A stretch of 6,947 bases of DNA, from positions 1-6,947 of the forward strand of contig WJKO01000575.1 in the NCBI GenBank assembly GCA_014729055.1. The letters run 5' to 3'. Made by a program: the position numbers and the translations under genes. This document shows, piece by piece, positions 1 to 6,818 of the stretch. The notes below the pieces were generated by a model. The model was not told the origin of the DNA. It saw only the letters and a list, made by a program, of their open reading frames with translations, and searched no databases. This stretch comes from Promethearchaeota archaeon. Its GTDB lineage: Archaea; Asgardarchaeota; Lokiarchaeia; Sigyniarchaeales; Promethearchaeaceae. Numbering within the stretch: position 1 is the stretch's first letter; each line of letters begins with the position of its first letter.

Positions 1-2454
1 ATCATCAGCCCCATTAGTTTTATAAACTTGTCTAAAATAAGATTTTTTGTTTCCGTCTGATACGTCATCTAAGAGTTGAAATAATGATATATAACCCATT
101 TCATATTCTTGAGAACGATTGCACCGACCTGCAACTTGGATGATTGAATCTAATGGTGCAAAGTCTCGAAACACATATTTAAATGAAAGATCAACACCCG
201 CTTCAATTACTTGAGTCGCCACTACAATGTAACGTGGGTTTATGTCTTCCTCCTTAGTCCACTTCACATTTCTCTTCTTTCTCTCCTTGTGAGTTTTAAT
301 TTCTGAAATAATTTTTTTTCGATCTTTCGGCAATACTAAAGTTGATAACATTACCAACCTATTTTTTGACCCATTTGTGGTTTTTGATAGTAAAGAGTTG
401 TAGAGATAAACTGCCGCTTTTTTTGTATTGACAACTATTAAGATATCTTCCTCCCTCATTAGTTGTTCAAATAATATGTCATTTAAAGTATTAGCAAAAA
501 TGCTAATTCCTATTGGTTCTTGAAAATACGTAATTACATACCGGTTCAATTCTTGTCTAATATTCCGACTTTGGTCTTTTTCATTAATCTGCTTATTTTT
601 TAGATTAACAAATAAGTTTTGAGAAATTGGAGAATTTAAATGGTTAGGTGCTATATTGATAATATCCGAGGAGTCAAAAATTGCAGGTTGGGTAGCTGTT
701 GAGAGAAAAATCTTGCAATTTAAGATTTTTGTTAGATTTTTGACTATTATTCTTGTTAATTCCCAATATCTTATTGGGATACACTGGACTTCATCTAAAA
801 TAATTATCGCATCATGAAGCCTATGGAATCCTAAATAGTTCATTTTATAGGGTTTTAATAATCTATGGAACAGCTTAACGAATGTTGTGACTACGAATTG
901 AGATTGCCAAGAAGATATTAACCATCTGGCATCATTACCTTTGATATAAGTTTCTGCGTTTGGATCTGTTTCCTCGTCTTCTTTCCATATTTTATCCATT
1001 GCATACGTATCTAGCGTCAAGAGCTCTGAGTTATATATCTTTTCTTTGCCAATCCCAATTATCGAGGCAATCTCTTTAGCCACTTGTACTCCAATGGACA
1101 CAAATGGCAATGCATAGATAATTTGGGGGCTTTTTATCCCTGTTATTGATTTAAATGCCAAGTTTAATAAGCTTAAAGTTTTTCCTGCACCAGTAGGAGA
1201 ATTTAAAACAAATATATTATTGGTTGTTGTATTGGCTTTATTACATTCCAAGAACAAGGAGTTTCTTAGATATCCAATAATATCTACTGGTTGCTCGGGT
1301 TCAAACGAGTTATAATCTTTTCTGATTTTACCAAACGGTGTAGAAACATAATTCTCTATAAGTTGGTCATCGATTTTTTGGTGTGTACGATAAAATTCAA
1401 ATGTAGTATGTTTTTCATTATGATCCCAATATCTCGCATCCCAAATATCTAAGTCACATAATAGAGATGATAAATAACATTGTATTACATAAATCTCATA
1501 AAAATTAAGGGAATATTCGGACATGTTCCCAAATAATGGATCGGGAAAATGGACATTATTATATTGCTCTTGAATAGTTTCGATGACTATTTTCATGTTA
1601 TCTTCAAATTTATCATTCATATCAGCTGATTCCGATAAATTTGCTAAGTCTAAAAAGTTCGAGATTTCCGATTGTAACTCTTCAGAGGATATACCAAATG
1701 CATTAAAAATGAATTGATCGAAGAATTGAGCTATTAACTTTGGTATGTGATATAAAACACATTTAAATTCTTGATCCTCCTCAAACCAAACTTCCAGAAT
1801 TTCGGATTCTTTTAATGAATTAAGTACAATTTTAGATAACTTTTGGAAGAAACTTTGAACTTGAACCCGTATGTCTAAAATCTGGGCTATATAATGAAAT
1901 AATTTATCCCCAAAGATTGATATTTGACTGTCGATTTCATTCAAGAGAGTTGGGCTGTGATGGCTTAATATTGCTTCAAGAGATAGATATTTTAGTAAAT
2001 TTATATCTAATTCTATTGTATCCAAACCGTTTGTTTTCTCATTTAAATAATCGTAAAATATTACCGAACAAATACTCCCGAAGAGATTATGATATGCAAA
2101 ATGTTTCAAACGCTCTGGTATTGGTATCTTTTCAAGATTTTCCACTTGAAAGATCTTATATTGAAACATTGGTAGTAATTTTCCGAGATCATGACAAATG
2201 ATATTCACGATCGAAGCTAAAGCAATATATTTACGATATGTAGGACCAAATGGTGTTTTTTGAATGAAATACTTTAGATTTCTATTTAACATATTACCTA
2301 TATGATCTATAAGTGGTTGTTTTGGTCTTGCAAAGAAACCATATGGATGTTTGGAAAATGTGTTAGTAAAGATTTCAATAAATTTTGAATAATCATTGAT
2401 CAGTTCTTGATCTTGGAAAATCTTTTGAATCATTTTAAACACATCTTTTATCAT
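1..2454 (-). CDS. cas3: CRISPR-associated nuclease-helicase Cas3 (HD plus SF2 helicase), C-terminus cut off by window edge
   Basis: Cas3 is the effector nuclease-helicase of type I CRISPR interference: Cascade recruits it to the R-loop, where it unwinds and degrades DNA. From ATG at 2454 the frame stays open for 818 codons to position 1, so the tail is missing. An in-frame TGA two codons upstream makes this the first possible ATG; its ribosome binding site is weak (AGATGA). The N-terminal HD nuclease shows an early His (H51, in LIDHIGN), H88-D89 (CHDLGK), H118/H122, H165-H166 (LSHHSP) and a closing Asp block near 334-339 (LLCDLDIWDA). The helicase shows Walker A SPTGAGKT with K425, Walker B LDEVQ at 553-557, motif III STATQP at 585-590, the V/VI region ATQVIEAGVD at 746-755 and QVAGRCNR at 773-780. 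All key residues look intact, so it should be active. The HD-to-helicase fusion and its place at the end of the operon fit type I-B. Family assignment is very secure. Confidence 0.97.
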   Translation of the reverse strand, partial: MIKDVFKMIQKIFQDQELINDYSKFIEIFTNTFSKHPYGFFARPKQPLIDHIGNMLNRNLKYFIQKTPFGPTYRKYIALASIVNIICHDLGKLLPMFQYKIFQVENLEKIPIPERLKHFAYHNLFGSICSVIFYDYLNEKTNGLDTIELDINLLKYLSLEAILSHHSPTLLNEIDSQISIFGDKLFHYIAQILDIRVQVQSFFQKLSKIVLNSLKESEILEVWFEEDQEFKCVLYHIPKLIAQFFDQFIFNAFGISSEELQSEISNFLDLANLSESADMNDKFEDNMKIVIETIQEQYNNVHFPDPLFGNMSEYSLNFYEIYVIQCYLSSLLCDLDIWDARYWDHNEKHTTFEFYRTHQKIDDQLIENYVSTPFGKIRKDYNSFEPEQPVDIIGYLRNSLFLECNKANTTTNNIFVLNSPTGAGKTLSLLNLAFKSITGIKSPQIIYALPFVSIGVQVAKEIASIIGIGKEKIYNSELLTLDTYAMDKIWKEDEETDPNAETYIKGNDARWLISSWQSQFVVTTFVKLFHRLLKPYKMNYLGFHRLHDAIIILDEVQCIPIRYWELTRIIVKNLTKILNCKIFLSTATQPAIFDSSDIINIAPNHLNSPISQNLFVNLKNKQINEKDQSRNIRQELNRYVITYFQEPIGISIFANTLNDILFEQLMREEDILIVVNTKKAAVYLYNSLLSKTTNGSKNRLVMLSTLVLPKDRKKIISEIKTHKERKKRNVKWTKEEDINPRYIVVATQVIEAGVDLSFKYVFRDFAPLDSIIQVAGRCNRSQEYEMGYISLFQLLDDVSDGNKKSYFRQVYKTNGADD

Positions 2455-2514
2455 TAATCATCTAAATATTGTTGTGTGAAATTTATGGTAATATATAGCA
2501 AAAAAAAAGAAAGA
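2455..2514 (-). promoter_or_regulatory. cas7 paralogue-cas3 gap with T-run and TATA-like sequence
   Basis: This 60-base gap separates the second cas7 from cas3. Read on the minus strand it has a run of nine T just after the cas7 stop (plus 2500-2508), then a TATATATT stretch (about 2490-2497), and then a weak AGATGA ahead of the cas3 ATG. I see no stable hairpin before the T-run, so it is not a standard bacterial intrinsic terminator. In archaea a T-run alone can terminate transcription, and the TATATATT could then serve as a TATA box for separate cas3 expression. Both readings are inference; the gap may simply be an AT-rich spacer inside one operon. Confidence 0.2.
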
Positions 2515-3492
2515 TTAGCTAAAGTTCCCTTGGAACTGAGCTGTTGGGATTGAAATGTTGGATTTTTTGAGTGCTTTTGTAAAACTATTAAAGATAACAC
2601 TATTAACTTCCATATTAAAACCAGGATCAAAGAAATAATCAATTTTCTTAATCCGATCTTGGTATTTAAGTAGTAATTTGAATAACTCATCCAGATTAAA
2701 AATGCACTCATAAAAATTCTTCCCCTGTTCATCAGCAAGTCTAATAGATTGGTTTACGTGCGGTATTCTAAATCGAGTATCTTTTGGAATTACAGAGATT
2801 AATCCCCTTGGTAACATCTGAAACTTTGTTCTCGTATTTAATGCTTTCACTCCATTCCACATAGCTTCAAACAATTTCCTACCGTCTTCTTCAGATGCAC
2901 TTGAAAGTTCACTGAGTCTTTTATTAACAATACCGTGAACACAAAAAACACCATAATCTAAAACACTACTAAGACCTAGGGATCCAGCACCTTTACCACT
3001 TTCACTAGCCAGAGTTGAACTAATACTTGTTTGAATCACAGAGGGGATATTCATCGATAGACTATTTTCAAATTGTACACAACCTGTTGTCGCAATAAAT
3101 TCATTTGATAATATTAGCATTGACCCAAATAATCTATGATCAATAAATGTATCCGAAACGAGAGTTCTAAGTTCATTGGTACTCATTTTTTTTATTCTAC
3201 TTTCTTCAACTCCGAGATCTTCAATAAATCTTTGGTCAATAGATATTTCTTGATTATCGCCATATTCTATTGTCTGCCTTACTAAAATCTTATCATTTTT
3301 ATTATCAAGATACATAAAATAATCCCGAATAATACGTTTCAAACATAGATCTGTTACCATTGCACGATTTGAAATACTATCTATACGTGGTCCTTGGTTA
3401 CCTACTTCACGTTCTCCATTTGGACAACAATCTCTACTATCGAAAATAAACAAAATTTCTCGAGAATCGAGAGTTTCTTTATCTTTTGACAT
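2515..3492 (-). CDS. cas7: Second, diverged Cas7 (Csh2-like) paralogue
   Basis: This 325-residue protein is collinear with the Cas7 encoded at 4349-5302 and belongs to the same Cas7/Csh2 RAMP family of crRNA-binding Cascade backbone subunits. Shared blocks are FDSRD (17-21), PRID (35-38), VTDLCLKRIIRDY (46-58), the DLGVE block (92-96), DHRLFGS (118-124), GCVQF (137-141), MNIP (147-150), TLASESGKG (160-168), LDYG..CVHG (178-187) and LNTRTKF..LPR (218-229). Differences are concentrated in signature loops: the usual NPNGDPD is here CPNGERE (23-29), the Pro of GPVQF is Cys138, and the region after about 230 shows little resemblance to the first copy. The start is fixed by a strong AGGAGG eight bases upstream. 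It lies 12 bases after cas5 and 60 before cas3. Family membership is secure. Its separate role (extra backbone subunit, filament end cap, or part of a second complex) is not known from sequence. Confidence 0.9.
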   Translation of the reverse strand: MSKDKETLDSREILFIFDSRDCCPNGEREVGNQGPRIDSISNRAMVTDLCLKRIIRDYFMYLDNKNDKILVRQTIEYGDNQEISIDQRFIEDLGVEESRIKKMSTNELRTLVSDTFIDHRLFGSMLILSNEFIATTGCVQFENSLSMNIPSVIQTSISSTLASESGKGAGSLGLSSVLDYGVFCVHGIVNKRLSELSSASEEDGRKLFEAMWNGVKALNTRTKFQMLPRGLISVIPKDTRFRIPHVNQSIRLADEQGKNFYECIFNLDELFKLLLKYQDRIKKIDYFFDPGFNMEVNSVIFNSFTKALKKSNISIPTAQFQGNFS

Positions 3493-3500
3493 TTTATTTT

Positions 3501-3506
3501 CCTCCT
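3501..3506 (-). promoter_or_regulatory. Ribosome binding site of the second cas7
   Basis: AGGAGG on the minus strand lies eight bases before the ATG at 3492. Its first two bases are also part of the cas5 stop codon (TAGGAGG), so cas5 termination and initiation of the second cas7 are physically linked. This suggests translational coupling and near-equal output of the two proteins. Confidence 0.8.
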
Positions 3507-4347
3507 AATCGATAATCTTTGAAAATTCTTCTCTTTTAATTTCTCTACCATCGGGCATAAATACTATCACTTTATTCTTCCCTTGCTGTTTTTCGGTCTG
3601 TACTTCATAGAGGTTATATTCTTCTTTTAAATTGAGAGAAACTGAGGTGGCATCACGTGATGGAATAATAAAGTTTTCATTTATTGCCTGAATTATTTCA
3701 TGATTCTTTACTCTGTATCTTATGGGTATTCCGGTAATAATCGTCGCTAAGTTAAATAAAGGAAGTTCCTTTTTATTAATATCAACATAAGAGCCAGGAA
3801 CTACGCTATTTATGGAAGCCTTTTTTGAATTGACTATTGTGTATGGAAAGTCTCCAATATATATAATATCTGCTAGCAGATTGGCATGCCCTAAGTATGG
3901 AGGAAATTCCGTCCAATTATTTTCTAAGTATTCTTTTAAATGAGATTTTAATGTGTCATCGTTGCTATTAAAATAGACGCGATAGTGAACATCTCTTAAA
4001 AGATCCAATCTCACGGCTGTAACAAAGCCTCGATATGTTCCTGTAGGTAATAAAGTGTAGAGAGAACTTCTTCCACCAATATTCAAAGTTGACTTTGTCT
4101 GAAGATAATTTACGGTTAAAGAGGTGTGGGCAAGCGGCTTGATAATTTCCAATCCAATCTGCGCGTTTGCCAGAGGATTATTTTCTTCCCAATAACTATT
4201 TCGATCATATCCCAATATTGCCGCGATTATACCAAGAATTGCTGTCCGTGTGAAAGGGAAAGAGAGCGTTGATCTTGTCGACTCAGGAACACGGAAAAAA
4301 CCAAATTCCCCGGTAACATCAAAAACTAAAACGCTCTCGGCAGTCAT
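3505..4347 (-). CDS. cas5: CRISPR-associated protein Cas5 (Cas5b/Cas5h type)
   Basis: Cas5 is the RAMP-fold Cascade subunit that holds the 5' handle of the crRNA and contacts the large subunit and the first Cas7. The N-terminal ferredoxin-like half is clear: first strand VLVFDVTGEFGFFR (6-19), then the family hallmark SFPFTRTAILGIIAAILG (29-46). A later PPYLGHANLL block (about 149-158) is also typical of Cas5 proteins of this subtype. I take the start as ATG at 4347, giving 280 residues. GAGGGG lies seven bases upstream of it, whereas a TTG five codons earlier (4362) would have no ribosome binding site and would overlap the preceding cas7. With the ATG start, the gene begins one base after the cas7 stop (TAAGATG). 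At 280 residues it is somewhat longer than many Cas5 proteins. No catalytic residues are expected, since crRNA processing in I-B is normally done by Cas6, which is not in this window. Confidence 0.93.
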   Translation of the reverse strand: MTAESVLVFDVTGEFGFFRVPESTRSTLSFPFTRTAILGIIAAILGYDRNSYWEENNPLANAQIGLEIIKPLAHTSLTVNYLQTKSTLNIGGRSSLYTLLPTGTYRGFVTAVRLDLLRDVHYRVYFNSNDDTLKSHLKEYLENNWTEFPPYLGHANLLADIIYIGDFPYTIVNSKKASINSVVPGSYVDINKKELPLFNLATIITGIPIRYRVKNHEIIQAINENFIIPSRDATSVSLNLKEEYNLYEVQTEKQQGKNKVIVFMPDGREIKREEFSKIID

Positions 4348-4348
4348 C

Positions 4349-5302
4349 TTAACACCCCTCAATGTCTAATTCAACGCATGAGATCCCAGACAATTTTTTG
4401 ATTAGATCTGTTTGCGAAATTTCTTTACTATCAAAGGCAAACTTAACATCTTTATCAAACTTGTATTTTATTTCCTTAATGTTACTTTTCATGCTGGTTA
4501 CACGGTTTACAAACCTTTTAGTCTCTATTACTCCGGCTTCTATGGAATCGACATCTTCTTTATCAATAAGGTTCATTGTAAGATCCAAATCTCCGATCTG
4601 TGCTGTGGATTCTTTAGACTCCACAACTATAAGTATCCGGGGCATGTGATTGAATTTTGAACGTGTGTTTAGCTGCTTCGTACCACACCATAACGCATTG
4701 ATTAACTCGGTTGCGTCCTCTTCAGTAAATTCTGTTTCTTTAGCAGAGATCTCACTAATTAAACCATGAAATTTGATTATAGAATAATCTACTGTATGAT
4801 AGGATCCAAAAGTTCCTTGCCCTTTTTCCTCACCACTTGCTAGACTTGTAGTAATCGTTCGACTCTGAATATTCGGAATATTCATCGATCTTCCTAACCC
4901 AAACTGAACTGGTCCAGTAATAGATACATTTGCTCCAGTCAATGTTACCGCCGCACCAAAAGAACGAACATCTATATACTTTTCAGGGAGACCATCCATT
5001 AGTTTAGAACGATAGTTACTCGCTTCTTTTTTCTTTATTTTTTCGACACCAAGAAAGTCCAATGCTAGCGCTTCCATTGATTTTCGATTTCCTTCATCAT
5101 CTGTGACTGCTCGTACTAAGACTTCCTTACCATTAGCTAACCAGTAGTCACGAATTGTTCTTTTCAAACGGACATCGGTGACAATATTCTCACCAGTACC
5201 GTCATCTATTCTAGGCATATTTGATGAGTCTGGGTCCCCATTGGGGTTTGCGTCCCTGACATCATAAACAAATACTAATTCATATCGATTTTTTATACTC
5301 AT
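4349..5302 (-). CDS. cas7: CRISPR-associated protein Cas7 (Csh2 family), canonical backbone copy
   Basis: Cas7 polymerises along the crRNA to form the helical backbone of the type I-B Cascade complex and presents the spacer for pairing with target DNA. This 317-residue protein has the full set of Csh2-family signatures: VYDVRDANPNGDPD (12-25), PRID (30-33), VTDVRLKRTIRDYW (41-54), DVRSFGA (111-117), GPVQFG (130-135), MNIP (140-143), the TSLASGEEKGQG loop (152-163), VDYSIIKFHG (171-180) and LNTRSKFNHMPR (211-222). Length is normal for the family. The ATG at 5302 has only a weak GTGA-type ribosome binding site, unlike the strong sites of its neighbours. It follows an 81-base gap after cas8b and ends one base before cas5. 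The gap may carry its own promoter, which would suit a subunit needed in several copies per complex. It differs from the second copy at 2515-3492 by keeping the intact NPNGDPD loop. Confidence 0.95.
   Translation of the reverse strand: MSIKNRYELVFVYDVRDANPNGDPDSSNMPRIDDGTGENIVTDVRLKRTIRDYWLANGKEVLVRAVTDDEGNRKSMEALALDFLGVEKIKKKEASNYRSKLMDGLPEKYIDVRSFGAAVTLTGANVSITGPVQFGLGRSMNIPNIQSRTITTSLASGEEKGQGTFGSYHTVDYSIIKFHGLISEISAKETEFTEEDATELINALWCGTKQLNTRSKFNHMPRILIVVESKESTAQIGDLDLTMNLIDKEDVDSIEAGVIETKRFVNRVTSMKSNIKEIKYKFDKDVKFAFDSKEISQTDLIKKLSGISCVELDIEGC
4355..4360 (-). promoter_or_regulatory. Ribosome binding site deciding the cas5 start
   Basis: GAGGGG on the minus strand lies seven bases before the ATG at 4347 and inside the last codons of cas7. 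It supports the ATG rather than the in-frame TTG at 4362, which overlaps this site and would translate through it. Its position inside cas7 suggests coupled translation of cas7 and cas5. Confidence 0.75.
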
Positions 5303-5383
5303 TATTATTTCACTTTCATTTCATTATACTTTTTTTTTATTATTATGCAATTATTGTGTCATTTTACCTTTCTAATTCCTAAC
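5303..5383 (-). promoter_or_regulatory. cas8b-cas7 gap with possible internal promoter
   Basis: This 81-base, very AT-rich spacer lies between the cas8b stop and the cas7 start; it is the longest gap in the operon. On the minus strand it has TATAAT (plus 5323-5328) preceded, after 16 bases, by TTGCAT (5345-5350). That is a perfect bacterial -10 with a poor -35 sharing only TTG. The same TATAAT sits about 20 bases before the cas7 ATG, so in an archaeon it could act as a TATA box for a nearly leaderless transcript. I see no hairpin and no CRISPR repeat here, and only ORFs of a few codons. AT-rich spacers produce such matches by chance, so this is a weak call. Confidence 0.25.
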
Positions 5384-6817
5384 TCATTTAGGATTATATT
5401 TATTATACAAATGACCATAAAGAGCGTATCCTTGGATTAGAGCCAGAACATTGCGAGGACTCTCTTTAGATATGAGCGTTTCTAAACGCTCCATAACCTT
5501 AAGAATTTGTAGTCTGATTCTCGCAAATGGAATAAATGAATGGTAGATCTTTCTAGTATTCATTCTAGTTCCAGATAGCGACTTTTTTATCTCGCGTTGG
5601 ATCCAAACGGATAGCATTGTTTGATAAATGATTGCTTGTAATTTCATCATTTTTTTGTGATTAAAATTTCGGAACAAGAAACTAAACTTTTTTAGCAATG
5701 GTTCTACACCAAGTTCCTTTTTCTCCAAGTAACTGAATTTTTGCAACAAGATACCTTGTAAATAAGCTAATTCTTCATCTGCGGTGGAAAACTCAGTATT
5801 TTTTAGAGATTTTACAAACAAATCTTCTGTTATCTGACGATTGCCATTTTTATCCAGCACTTTTTTTATTTCGTCAGGTAATTCATAATTATTTGATAGA
5901 TCATATTGATTTACACGAATTGTAAACGCATGTCCCAATCCTATTAAAAAGAATGCACGGTTAAATCGTTCAAGAGGTTCTGAAATTAATTCCGCGATCT
6001 TTAATTGATATGAAGAACCAGGTAGCCATGTTATAATTTCGATCTTTTTATCCGATGAATTACTCCCGTATGCGGGATGACCGATTATTTTCATAGCAGT
6101 TGTGTTTAGATCACTGAGTAGTGCATAAATTTTTGATATTTTTTTGGATCTGATTACGCTATGCAGTTTTTTAACTAAACCATTTGTTCTCAATATACGC
6201 TGTTGCTGAAGATTTATTGTCAAAAAATAATGACCCAAATAATATCCTACACCAAAGCTAGATTCCGACAACTTTAATTGATTAGGGGATATTTTATTAA
6301 GCTTATATTGATCTTTTATCAAATCTGTTTTCTTTTCTTTTAAATTGGAGGGCTTTGAAAAATCGATTTCTTGCATTACTCGTGAATATAAATTATATCC
6401 AGAAATCAACAAATTATTTGCTAAGTTCTTGGATGTTGAGATATTTCGGTTGAAGTCTTGTTTATTTCGTGAATCGATTAATTCATCTACCTCTTTTTCG
6501 ATCAGTGATTTCTCATAATGTTCTTTTTTCCGTATTTTGGACTGCAACCTTGTACATGTATTATAGATTGCCATTATTTTATCTTGGGTAATATATGACC
6601 CATAATTAGCAAGATTTTTCAAAATACCTCTTGTGCTGAAGACCTTTTGCTGATTATAAATCGTTTCGTTCAATAATGCTCCCAGATATAACATTAGTTT
6701 ATTCGCAGGATTACTAAGCAAATCTGAATCGCCAAGTATTTCCATTTTTTTTTGAAATTTAGACAATATTTGTTCATTAAAATCTATATAATTCTCGTTT
6801 TCCGTTGTAGATGTCAT
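5384..6817 (-). CDS. cas8b: Cas8b-like large subunit of type I-B Cascade (short form)
   Basis: In type I-B systems the large subunit Cas8b recognises the PAM and stabilises target DNA in Cascade; its C-terminal helical part can also supply the small-subunit (Cas11) function. This 477-residue protein is identified mainly by its place directly ahead of cas7-cas5-cas3 and by Csh1-like helical blocks. These blocks are YLGALLNETIYNQQ (44-57), FGVGYYLGHYFLTINLQQQ (188-206), FFLIGLGHAF (289-298), YLQGILLQ (352-359) and LIQGYALYGHLY (460-471). It is basic and probably mostly alpha-helical, with no membrane segment or signal peptide. It is shorter than many Cas8b proteins and has one cysteine (C88), so it carries no Cys4 zinc ribbon. 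The start is well supported: GGGAGG lies six bases upstream, and the previous gene stops one base earlier. I am sure it is a Cas operon member, but only moderately sure it is Cas8b rather than another Cas8 family. Confidence 0.68.
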   Translation of the reverse strand: MTSTTENENYIDFNEQILSKFQKKMEILGDSDLLSNPANKLMLYLGALLNETIYNQQKVFSTRGILKNLANYGSYITQDKIMAIYNTCTRLQSKIRKKEHYEKSLIEKEVDELIDSRNKQDFNRNISTSKNLANNLLISGYNLYSRVMQEIDFSKPSNLKEKKTDLIKDQYKLNKISPNQLKLSESSFGVGYYLGHYFLTINLQQQRILRTNGLVKKLHSVIRSKKISKIYALLSDLNTTAMKIIGHPAYGSNSSDKKIEIITWLPGSSYQLKIAELISEPLERFNRAFFLIGLGHAFTIRVNQYDLSNNYELPDEIKKVLDKNGNRQITEDLFVKSLKNTEFSTADEELAYLQGILLQKFSYLEKKELGVEPLLKKFSFLFRNFNHKKMMKLQAIIYQTMLSVWIQREIKKSLSGTRMNTRKIYHSFIPFARIRLQILKVMERLETLISKESPRNVLALIQGYALYGHLYNKYNPK

Positions 6818-6818
6818 T

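Noticed and set aside
782..800. Walker B motif is DEVQ rather than DEAD or DEAH
   Set aside because: DExQ-type variants are usual in Cas3 helicases and do not indicate inactivation.
1450..1960. Apparent insertion of about 100 residues in Cas3 between the HH pair (165-166) and the helicase
   Set aside because: The closing HD-domain Asp block (LLCDLDIWDA, about 331-340) lies after it. Long helical segments at this point are common in type I-B Cas3 proteins, so it is normal for the subtype.
1917..2201. Plus-strand open frame of 94 codons
   Set aside because: It lies opposite the HD domain of cas3, whose motifs are intact; no family features and no ribosome binding site support the plus-strand frame.
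2454..2738. Minus-strand 94-codon frame overlapping the end of the second cas7
   Set aside because: Shadow of the cas7 frame. Its hydrophobic, Leu/Ile-rich look comes from reading AT-rich coding DNA out of frame. Its stop touching the cas3 ATG is a coincidence.
4362..4660. Two plus-strand frames of 95 and 82 codons
   Set aside because: Both lie opposite the C-terminal part of the canonical cas7 and show no recognisable protein features.
5384..5790. Internal translation start for a Cas11-like small subunit in the 3' part of cas8b
   Set aside because: Known in other I-B systems, so I looked at the internal starts at M390/391, M401, M419 and the TTG codons near 357. None has a convincing ribosome binding site.
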